Shown here piece after piece: positions 1-5,531 of a stretch of 35,025 bases of DNA. This DNA comes from Treponema sp. (lineage in GTDB: Bacteria > Spirochaetota > Spirochaetia > Treponematales > Treponemataceae). Location: assembly GCA_017963165.1 (NCBI GenBank), contig JAGCTZ010000084.1, positions 1-35,025 of the forward strand. Direction: 5' to 3'. Under the pieces are notes generated by a model. That model saw nothing but the letters and a program-made list of their open reading frames with translations. It was not told where the DNA came from and did no database searches. A program made the position numbers and the translations under genes. How positions within the stretch are numbered: position 1 is the first letter of the stretch; each line of letters begins with the position of its first letter.

Positions 1-11
1 AAATTTTAAAT

Positions 12-195
12 TAAATTTTTAAGATTTAAGCACTCCCGTGGACGGTATTCCGTGTCTGCGGCTGAACTGGGTTGTGATGAAATCCTGCGGTTTACTTCGT
101 AAATCCTCGGATTTCTTCTATGACCGGTCCCCACTCAGATGCATCCACGAGCTACCTTTCACTCCGTGCTTAAATAAGTTAAATTTTAATTGTAA
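12..195. repeat. Fold-back (imperfect long inverted repeat) intergenic element
   Basis: Positions 1-268 hold no convincing gene. The two ends resemble each other in inverted orientation: both carry an AATTAAA-like AT-rich stretch followed by TTTAAGCAC (left, about 12-32; right, read backwards from about 195). Further in, CGTGGA near 38-42 faces TCCACG near 145-150. The centre is a hairpin at 79-115, GAAATCC..GGTTTAC / GTAAATCC..GGATTTC, around a TTC loop. Overall size and plan resemble the palindrome at 3810-3995, although the sequences differ. It lies just downstream of the rdgB stop, so it could act as an operon-end structure or be a small non-autonomous mobile element. Both are inference. 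Confidence 0.5.
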
Positions 196-268
196 TATTT
201 TTTCATTTCTGATTATTAATGAGACAATCAATAAAAACCGCTATGGGTGTACCGCTCGTTATCAGAGG

Positions 269-922
269 TTATAATGATTCTATTATTCTTTGAATAGCGC
301 GAACGGCTTTGCCACGGTGAGAGATAGCATTTTTTTCGTCGGCGGTGAGTTGGGCGACTGTTTTATTGTATTCTGGGAGGAATACTATTGGATCGTAACC
401 AAAGCCGCCTGTTCCGGCCTGGTTATTAATGTCATCAATAAGTGCGCCTTCAAAAGTTTCCTGGGCTACAAAAAGTCTGTCTGGTCCGGCATAAAGAACC
501 ATGGCACATGTGTAATGGCAGGAGCGTGGGCCGTGAAGATATGGCATTTTGAGTAAATTGCCATCTTTTATTGCTTTATTTGTTTGTTCAATAAGAAAAA
601 TATTTTGTTCTTCCTGTGTAATTTTATGACCATCCGGGGTTCCTTTTGGAAAATCTGGGCCTGCATAACGCGATGAATAAATACCAGGTGCCCCTCCCAA
701 TGCGTCAACACAGATACCTGAATCGTCCGCAATCACCGGAAAATGTACCATATCATATAAAGTTTTTGCTTTTATAAGACTGTTTTCGTAAAAGGTTGTT
801 CCTGTTTCATCAGGATCAAAATCAATACCTTCATCCGAAGGAATAATAATTTCATGTCCAGAAAGAATCTGAACCATTTCCTTTTTTTTGTTTTTATTAC
901 CTGTAGCTAAATAAATCTTCAT
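269..922 (-). CDS. rdgB: XTP/dITP diphosphatase (RdgB/HAM1 family)
   Basis: House-cleaning nucleotide pyrophosphatase that hydrolyses non-canonical purine triphosphates (dITP, XTP) to monophosphates, keeping them out of nucleic acids; cytosolic. The family landmarks are all present: the N-terminal TGNKNKKKE phosphate-binding segment, FYENSLIKAK, the DDSGICVDALGGAPGIYSSRYAG core (nucleotide and metal binding) and the C-terminal SHRGKA motif. I chose the ATG at 922, giving MKIYLATGN, because family members begin immediately before this strand. An in-frame ATG at 937 would add five residues, and neither start has an obvious Shine-Dalgarno. The gene follows the sigma-like gene by about 31 bp and is probably co-transcribed with it. 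About 217 residues, slightly longer than the usual ~200, with an insert (TQEEQNIFLIEQTNKAIKDG) in the middle. Confidence 0.93.
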   Translation of the reverse strand: MKIYLATGNKNKKKEMVQILSGHEIIIPSDEGIDFDPDETGTTFYENSLIKAKTLYDMVHFPVIADDSGICVDALGGAPGIYSSRYAGPDFPKGTPDGHKITQEEQNIFLIEQTNKAIKDGNLLKMPYLHGPRSCHYTCAMVLYAGPDRLFVAQETFEGALIDDINNQAGTGGFGYDPIVFLPEYNKTVAQLTADEKNAISHRGKAVRAIQRIIESL

Positions 923-953
923 AGTGACATAATACATTTATGCACAATAAAAA

Positions 954-1946
954 TCAAACTTTGCAGATATCAATATCAAGTTTTCTTGCAAGAGATTGAT
1001 AATAAGTTACCTGTCTTAAGCTTAAACCAAGTATTTCTGAAATAAGTTTTGAAGTAGGACGTATAAGAATTTTTCCCTGCAGCAGCTGTTGATTTAGTGT
1101 ATTTACAGTCTTTTCATTTTTCTGATACTTTTTTATCAATACTCTGTTGGGATATTCGGCGTTTATATTATGTGACTCATTCCATTCAATAAGATTTTTA
1201 ATCTTGGAAATCTGAAAATAGGCATTATTCCTCCGTTCTTCAAGAATAATTCTGTTTTTTTTGCGGGGTTCTATCTTTTCCTTTATTTCCTGAATTATCT
1301 GATGAAGTTTTATTGAGTCAATATTGAAATAATAAGAAATTCTTTCAATCTGTTCTTCTGTGATGTAATAAGCAGATTTTAACGCCAACACCATTATCAT
1401 ATTTTGAATCATATTAGGAGAATAATGCTTGAGTTTGTCTTTAATTATTCTGGCAAAGTTACTGTTGTCTGTACTTATTATTCTTTTGATGTGATATGAA
1501 TCGGTTTTACAGGCAATCTGAAAATCCTTATACGATATGGGAGTATATTTATAAGGAATTTTCGGATATTCCAACTCTTCATATTTGATATTTTGATAAG
1601 CATCAGTTACAAAGTTATAATTAGCAATACTTTCTTTAATAGTATGATTTTCTATCATATTATTGTTTGCTCTGTTTTTTTTAACTGTGTTACAGATATT
1701 CGTCACAAAACAAAATAGGAAAGGGAAAAACTGGCCTTTTTCTTTATCATAAAGTTTTAAGGACGCTTCCCCCCTGTCTAGAAAGTTGATAACAACATCG
1801 CTTATAAAATCTTCATCAAATTTTGTAAGCCCGAACATAGGTTTGTTTCGGATAATGAAAACAACAAGGTCATTTACAGCCTGTTTCCAGCTAATCCTTC
1901 CAGACATAACATTGTCAGGAATCAAATCAAGTTCCTCTCTAGTCAT
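954..1946 (-). CDS. Sigma-factor-like helical protein of unknown function
   Basis: Not a gene I can name. Near the N-terminus the segment FDEDFISDVVINFL...YDKEKGQFFPFLFCFVTNICNTVKKNR resembles sigma-70 region 2 (a helix with acidic residues, then a Y-D-x-x-K-G-x-F linker and a basic helix). The last ~35 residues, SKLISEILGLSLRQVTYYQSLARKL, look like the helix-turn-helix of sigma region 4. The intervening ~200 residues are Lys/Ile/Asn-rich, predicted helical and unfamiliar. The start at 1946 is set by an excellent Shine-Dalgarno, AAGGAGGAATTTT before ATG; an upstream in-frame ATG at 1985 is less likely. About 330 residues, ahead of rdgB in the same direction. It could be a divergent sigma factor, a DNA-binding regulator with a sigma fold, or a spirochaete-specific protein. 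Function is inferred only from local similarity. Confidence 0.7.
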   Translation of the reverse strand: MTREELDLIPDNVMSGRISWKQAVNDLVVFIIRNKPMFGLTKFDEDFISDVVINFLDRGEASLKLYDKEKGQFFPFLFCFVTNICNTVKKNRANNNMIENHTIKESIANYNFVTDAYQNIKYEELEYPKIPYKYTPISYKDFQIACKTDSYHIKRIISTDNSNFARIIKDKLKHYSPNMIQNMIMVLALKSAYYITEEQIERISYYFNIDSIKLHQIIQEIKEKIEPRKKNRIILEERRNNAYFQISKIKNLIEWNESHNINAEYPNRVLIKKYQKNEKTVNTLNQQLLQGKILIRPTSKLISEILGLSLRQVTYYQSLARKLDIDICKV

Positions 1947-2125
1947 AAAATTCCTCCTTTTTGATATGAGAGTTTTTAAATTCACGGATTTTTAATAAAT
2001 TTTTGGTTTTTAGAATTTCCGCAAATTAATGCTTGAATTTTATGACAAGAAGAAAATATAGTAAATTTTTTTATGGTAGTATGAGGAATAAATAGGGGAT
2101 TTATACTATGAAAATTTTGGAAAAT

Positions 2126-3118
2126 TTACATAATTCGTGCGAATTCTTTAATTATTGAAGGAATAAGAGTATCAATTCTGCCTTCTGTGCTCATTCCTGA
2201 TGCATTTTTATGACCACCGCCACCAAACTTTGCAGCAATAACAGAAACATCTACGTCATCAAGCGAACGGAAACCACCTGTACAGGTTGTAGGTGAGTCC
2301 TGTCTTAAAAATACAGCAGCTTTTACGTCCTTAGAAGAAAGAAGCAGCTGGTATAGGGCATCGGAATCTCTGCCTTCGGAACCAAGTTTATGTGTATCAT
2401 CAAGTGTTTCCCAGGTTATTACAAGCTTTCCGTTCAGATAACGTTCAGCTCTTGAAAGAAGCTGTCCAAGAAGTTTTCTTGTTGACCATGGTTTTCCATC
2501 GTTTATTTCGTTGTATATTTTTCTTGGGTCTGCGCCATACGATGTAAGTCTTGCGGCTGCATTAAAAACATCGCAGGCTTCTTCTGATGTATTAAGAAAA
2601 CGGAAAAATCCTGTGTCGGTACAGATTCCAAAAAATATTATTTCGGCAAGTTCCTTTGGAAGTGGACCTATAAGGTTTTCATAAAATAGTTGAATAAGAT
2701 AAGCGGCAGCTGGTGCTTCTCCATTTATATAACCAAGACTGTTTTCTGAAAGTCCAGAAGTTTTATGATGATCAATTATAAATGTATCCAGGCCTTTGAA
2801 ATCAAAATCAATTTCACCAAGTCTTGATATTTCGGAACAGTCTGTGACGATAAGTCCTGTATGTTTACGTTCCGAACTATCCATAAAATCGATGCTTGAA
2901 GAAAATTTTGATTGGAACTTTACGATTTCGTGGCGTTTAAATGGACCTGCAGAAATGAGTTGATATGGTTTGTTGAAGTAATCAAGAATACCTGCGATTC
3001 CGAGGCATGAAGCTATACAATCGCCATCTGGTTCTTTGTGACCTATTATAATAAAACTTTTATGATTTTCGATAAAATCTTTTAAAGAGTCGGAATCGTG
3101 CTGTGTTAAAATGCTCAT
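2126..3118 (-). CDS. nrnA: DHH-family phosphoesterase (NrnA-type nanoRNase/pAp phosphatase)
   Basis: DHH/DHHA1 phosphodiesterase. NrnA-type enzymes degrade 2-5 nt RNA oligomers and dephosphorylate 3'-phosphoadenosine 5'-phosphate. Visible motifs in order are GHKEPDGDC (Asp31 and Asp33, metal binding), DCSEISRLG, IDHHKTS (Asp116-His117-His118, the signature), ICTDTGFFRF, and a C-terminal DHHA1 domain with FGGGGHKNASGM for substrate binding. The length of 330 residues fits the family. It starts about three bases after the stop of the upstream exported-protein gene, so translation is probably coupled and both are read from the promoter at 3587-3615. RecJ at 28337-30481 is a second, larger DHH protein in the window. 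The family is firm; the exact substrate (oligoRNA, pAp or c-di-nucleotide product) cannot be told from sequence alone. Confidence 0.92.
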   Translation of the reverse strand: MSILTQHDSDSLKDFIENHKSFIIIGHKEPDGDCIASCLGIAGILDYFNKPYQLISAGPFKRHEIVKFQSKFSSSIDFMDSSERKHTGLIVTDCSEISRLGEIDFDFKGLDTFIIDHHKTSGLSENSLGYINGEAPAAAYLIQLFYENLIGPLPKELAEIIFFGICTDTGFFRFLNTSEEACDVFNAAARLTSYGADPRKIYNEINDGKPWSTRKLLGQLLSRAERYLNGKLVITWETLDDTHKLGSEGRDSDALYQLLLSSKDVKAAVFLRQDSPTTCTGGFRSLDDVDVSVIAAKFGGGGHKNASGMSTEGRIDTLIPSIIKEFARIM

Positions 3119-3121
3119 TTT

Positions 3122-3559
3122 TTAGACGTCTAATTCTTCCAGGGTATCTTTGTCGGCACCTTCATAGTGCTTATCACTTGATACAATACCCCACAGATTG
3201 TTATTCTTTTTCATAGGAATAGAAAGAATTACATTCTGGAATTCTCCATTTTTCTTTACAACAGTAATATATGAGTCATTCGGATTCTTAATATTACGGA
3301 ATTTAAGCTTTCTTGGTGTATCTTTTTTATAGCTGTTCCATTCTTTTGGAATAACTACTGTAGCGCTTCCTGCATATTTTTTCTGGTAGATTACAACATA
3401 ATATTCTTTTGCTTCAAGAACTTTAAGTACCGGAGCAGTATAATAAGTCATGTCGCTCCATTTTGATTCATCTCTTGGATGAGAAAGATCCTGGTTTTCT
3501 GCAAATAAAGCACAAGTAAAGAGGCTTGCAAGGACAACTATAAGAAATATTTTTTTCAT
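3122..3559 (-). CDS. Small exported protein of unknown function
   Basis: A 145-residue protein with a clear N-terminal signal peptide: MKK, a hydrophobic core FLIVVLASLFTCAL, then FAEN, suggesting cleavage after about residue 20. A Cys in the core (SLFTCALFAEN) could be read as a weak lipobox, but the Ala-x-Ala-type site fits better. The mature part is beta-rich and lysine-rich (YYVVIYQKKYAGSATVVIP, YITVVKKNGEFQNVILSI) and probably forms one small periplasmic domain. I do not recognise the family. The Shine-Dalgarno AGGAGATTAATTTT precedes the ATG, and a good promoter lies just upstream at 3587-3615, placing this as the first gene of a two-gene unit with nrnA. Confidence 0.82.
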   Translation of the reverse strand: MKKIFLIVVLASLFTCALFAENQDLSHPRDESKWSDMTYYTAPVLKVLEAKEYYVVIYQKKYAGSATVVIPKEWNSYKKDTPRKLKFRNIKNPNDSYITVVKKNGEFQNVILSIPMKKNNNLWGIVSSDKHYEGADKDTLEELDV

Positions 3560-3586
3560 AAAATTAATCTCCTGTTAACAGAAAAT

Positions 3587-3615
3587 ATTATAAACCGTTT
3601 TTTGTATTTTAACAA
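3587..3615 (-). promoter_or_regulatory. Sigma-70 type promoter of the exported protein/nrnA unit
   Basis: On the minus strand TTGTTA (-35) and TATAAT (-10, a perfect match) are separated by exactly 17 bp. The -10 lies about 28 bp before the ATG at 3559 and just after the terminator of the tRNA gene. Confidence 0.75.
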
Positions 3616-3636
3616 CTATATTTTTTTATAAAAGAA

Positions 3637-3666
3637 AAAGCCTGTTCCATTAAAGAAACAGGCTTT
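3637..3666 (-). terminator. Intrinsic terminator of the tRNA gene
   Basis: A 10-bp stem (AAAGCCTGTT pairing with AACAGGCTTT), 10-nt loop, followed on the minus strand by TTCTTTT. It begins one base after the tRNA discriminator base, so it ends the tRNA transcript and separates it from the downstream protein operon. Confidence 0.8.
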
Positions 3667-3667
3667 A

Positions 3668-3740
3668 TAGGGACAATAGGACTCGGACCTATGACCGCAC
3701 GGATATGAGCCGTGTGCTCTACCAACTGAGCTATATCCCC
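3668..3740 (-). tRNA. tRNA with CAT anticodon (elongator tRNA-Met, or tRNA-Ile2)
   Basis: A 73-nt cloverleaf read from the minus strand: acceptor GGGGATA paired with TGTCCCT (ends in a G1-U72 wobble), D arm GCTC...GAGC, anticodon stem CACGG/CCGTG with loop CTCATAT (anticodon CAT), 5-nt variable loop, T stem ATAGG/CCTAT, discriminator A. CCA is not encoded. It lacks the initiator hallmarks (no mismatch at 1-72, no three GC pairs in the anticodon stem). Elongator Met and lysidine-modified Ile2 cannot be separated with certainty by eye. The T loop reads TCCGAGT, so position 55 is C instead of the almost universal T. It has its own promoter and terminator. Confidence 0.93.
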
Positions 3741-4055
3741 AAAACAATGTTAGTACTTTATATAAAAATAAGGGAAATGTCAAGAGGGATGTTGATATGC
3801 AATCAATTAGTAATAAACACTTTGTGGTGACTGCAGGCAAAAAACAGACATACTTCCGCTTCGACGTGCCAATCAAACTGCTGCTAGGCTTGCAAGGAAA
3901 GATTTTCCTTGCAAGCCTAGCAGCAGTTTGTTGTCCCGTCTACGCTCACGTATGTCTGTTTTTAACGTGATTTTATGATACAAAGTGTTTATTACAAATA
4001 AATTAAAAGATTTTATATCATCTTGGCTTCATTATTTTTATATAAACATTGTTTT
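3741..4055. repeat. Long composite inverted repeat next to the tRNA gene
   Basis: This gene-free stretch (3741-4079) is symmetrical about position ~3902. A perfect 27-bp arm pair (3874-3900 with 3904-3930) surrounds the 3-base loop GAT. Moving outward come a diverged pair (about 3854-3873 with 3931-3949, roughly 12 of 15 matching), a perfect 14-bp pair (3840-3853 with 3950-3963), a perfect 16-bp pair (3810-3825 with 3980-3995), and an outermost copy of the tRNA promoter region (3757-3771 with 4032-4046, 15 of 15; 3741-3749 with 4047-4055, 9 of 9, interrupted by 7 bases on the tRNA side). It lies between the nrdG stop and the tRNA. Confidence 0.85.
3755..3783 (-). promoter_or_regulatory. Promoter of the CAT tRNA
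   Basis: Perfect -35 TTGACA (3778-3783 on the opposite strand), 17-bp spacer, -10 TAAAGT; an overlapping TATAAA gives a second possible -10. The -10 lies about 14 bp before the first tRNA base. Confidence 0.7.
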
Positions 4056-4079
4056 AGGAATATATTATTTAACGTGGGG

Positions 4080-4832
4080 TTATCTAAGATTTGCACCTTT
4101 GATTAAAGTTTGTGCATATTCAATAATTTCTGCTGCTTCTGCGTCTGTGTAGGGGAGCATGCCGTTATAGGATGGATCCAGGCAGTTGTTACTTTGGAAT
4201 TGGGCAAACTGCCAGGAGGCATCTGTAGGAAGTATTTCTGCCATTGCCATAATATCTTCTTTTTTTACTAGAGGAGGAACAAGGACTGTACGCCATTCGC
4301 GGCAATCTGCAGGATAAGTTGCAACAAGAGCAGCGGTTCTTGAAACAACGTTTATAAAATGATCACTGTTATTGTAATATTTTGAAAATGCGGGACATAC
4401 AGTTTCTGCATAGCGTGCTGGTGTTGTTTTTAAGTCCATTGCAATAAAATCAGGCTTAAGTTCGGGGGCATTTATAAAAGTTTCCAGCTCATCCGGGAGT
4501 GTGCCGTTTGTATCGAGTTTTACAAGATATCCAAGGTCTTTTGCTTTTTTGATTATGAGTGGGGTATAAGGATTTATGAGTGGTTCTCCGCCGCTTACAA
4601 CAATTCCTTTTAGGATTCCCTGGCGTTTTTCCATATGGTCAAAAAGCTCCTGTACAGAATTGAGCGGTTGAGTCCCATCATTTTTGCCAAGAACTAAGCC
4701 TGTGTTGTAGCAATACGGACAGCGGAGATTACAGCCTTTAAGAAAAAAAGAACCTGCCAGTATTCCCGGGTAATCGACACAAGTTGTCTTTACCAGTACT
4801 CCGGCAGGTTCGTTCAGGGATAGTCCGTTCAT
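4080..4832 (-). CDS. nrdG: Anaerobic ribonucleotide reductase activating protein (radical SAM)
   Basis: Radical S-adenosylmethionine enzyme that installs the glycyl radical on class III ribonucleotide reductase. It carries the canonical CxxxCxxC cluster motif in GCNLRCPYCYN (Cys34, Cys38, Cys41), the GGEPL SAM-binding motif, and MDLKT further on. At 250 residues it is longer than E. coli NrdG (~154) and matches the longer family found beside NrdR-linked reductases. The ATG sits directly after the stop of the upstream radical/redoxin gene with no clear Shine-Dalgarno, so translation is likely coupled and expression follows the NrdR-box promoter at 5445-5473. The substrate glycine is expected to be Gly36 of the upstream protein, since NrdD here lacks one. 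A pyruvate formate-lyase activase role is possible by fold, but context argues for NrdD. Confidence 0.93.
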   Translation of the reverse strand: MNGLSLNEPAGVLVKTTCVDYPGILAGSFFLKGCNLRCPYCYNTGLVLGKNDGTQPLNSVQELFDHMEKRQGILKGIVVSGGEPLINPYTPLIIKKAKDLGYLVKLDTNGTLPDELETFINAPELKPDFIAMDLKTTPARYAETVCPAFSKYYNNSDHFINVVSRTAALVATYPADCREWRTVLVPPLVKKEDIMAMAEILPTDASWQFAQFQSNNCLDPSYNGMLPYTDAEAAEIIEYAQTLIKGANLR

Positions 4833-4834
4833 AA

Positions 4835-5368
4835 TTAAGCGGTAACGGCTACCTTATTAAGAACAGCTTCAAGTTCTTCTACATTGTGGCAGCGTGCTGT
4901 TTCAACACCTGCTTTGTTGTAGAAAATTACTGTTGGTGCAGCAAATACACCTTTATTTGCTGCTTTGGAAAGTCCTTCGTCTGTATCAACATCAATATTG
5001 CGACCAGGCATTTCAAGATCTGCCATAAATGCTTTTACTGGAGGGCAGTTAGGACAAGTTTTGCGTGTATACATTTCGTATGTAACGCTTTCGAGATCTG
5101 TTGTTGTTTCTGCCTTTGTTATCTTTGCAGGAGCAGAGCATTCGCATGGCTCGTCTGCTGCAGTAATATCATATTCTTTACTTGCCTCAAGTGTGAACAT
5201 TTTGCGCTGGTCAAATTCATCACGCTTGCCTTTGTTCCAATGGTTTACAGATCTGTAGTAACCTACGATTCTTGCGTAAACTTCTGTTTCGCTTCCATGA
5301 ACATCTTTTAAAGCAGCTTTTGTTTCGGCAATTTCTTTTTCTACCTGTTCAATCGTTCTTAATTCCAT
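4835..5368 (-). CDS. Detached NrdD glycyl-radical domain fused to a redoxin
   Basis: A 177-residue protein with three parts. Residues 1-25 form a charged amphipathic helix (IEQVEKEIAETKAALKDV). Residues 27-58 match the extreme C-terminus of NrdD-type reductases, ETEVYARIVGYYRSVNHW then NKGKRDEF; Gly36 would be the radical glycine. After a linker containing CEC (Cys75, Cys77), residues ~95-177 form a glutaredoxin/NrdH-like domain with YTRKTCPNC (Cys105 and Cys108) and the cis-proline segment AAPTVIFYN. A strong Shine-Dalgarno (GGGAGGAG) and its own promoter show it is an independent gene rather than a frameshift remnant; 163 bp and a fresh promoter separate it from nrdD. Likely role: it supplies the radical loop in trans to the truncated NrdD and reduces the active-site disulfide. 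The role is inference; the motifs are directly seen. Confidence 0.88.
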   Translation of the reverse strand: MELRTIEQVEKEIAETKAALKDVHGSETEVYARIVGYYRSVNHWNKGKRDEFDQRKMFTLEASKEYDITAADEPCECSAPAKITKAETTTDLESVTYEMYTRKTCPNCPPVKAFMADLEMPGRNIDVDTDEGLSKAANKGVFAAPTVIFYNKAGVETARCHNVEELEAVLNKVAVTA

Positions 5369-5389
5369 CTTTTTCTCCTCCCATTTTTC

Positions 5390-5427
5390 ATATAAAGTTT
5401 AGTTTTGTAATAATTACAACTTTATAT
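5390..5427 (-). other. Leader hairpin in the 5' UTR of the radical/redoxin-nrdG unit
   Basis: ATATAAAGTT and AACTTTATAT form a 10-bp inverted repeat in the untranslated leader, between the promoter and the Shine-Dalgarno. It may stabilise the mRNA or tune translation; no known riboswitch fold is recognised. Confidence 0.4.
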
Positions 5428-5438
5428 TTATTCCACCT

Positions 5439-5454
5439 ACACTAAATATAGTGT
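5439..5454. promoter_or_regulatory. NrdR box over the -10 element
   Basis: The palindrome ACACTAAATATAGTGT (extended to CTACACTAAATATAGTGTAG, 5437-5456) fits the NrdR box consensus acaCwAtATaTwGtgt. It covers the -10 hexamer, so bound NrdR would block transcription. A further ACACTAAAAT half-box-like sequence starts at 5482, about four helical turns away. Confidence 0.8.
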
Positions 5455-5473
5455 AGTTTAACTGTGTTGTCAA
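5445..5473 (-). promoter_or_regulatory. Promoter of the radical/redoxin-nrdG unit
   Basis: Perfect TTGACA (-35), 17-bp spacer, TATATT (-10), on the minus strand between nrdD and the small gene. It explains how the small gene and nrdG are expressed separately from nrdR-nrdD. Confidence 0.8.
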
Positions 5474-5531
5474 CCTGTTTGACACTAAAATTCTCGGAAA
5501 GCACCTTAAATTTCTTTAATGTTTTTAGAAA

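Noticed and set aside
38..274. A 78-codon plus-strand frame at the left edge
   Set aside because: It lies inside the fold-back element, has no Shine-Dalgarno and no protein-like composition.
3616..3876. An 86-codon minus-strand frame across the tRNA
   Set aside because: It is the translation of the tRNA gene itself (GYSSVGRAHGS-type peptide), its promoter and its terminator; a classic false gene.
3810..3995. Integron attC recombination site
   Set aside because: Spirochaete integrons exist, but the outer arms lack the conserved GTTRRRY/RYYYAAC core pair, and the perfect 27-bp central stem is unlike attC sites.
5369..5531. Simple frameshift separating nrdD from its C-terminal radical motif
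   Set aside because: The two frames are 163 bp apart, with a full promoter, an NrdR box and a strong Shine-Dalgarno between them, and both have extra helices at the split; this is an established split, not a single indel.
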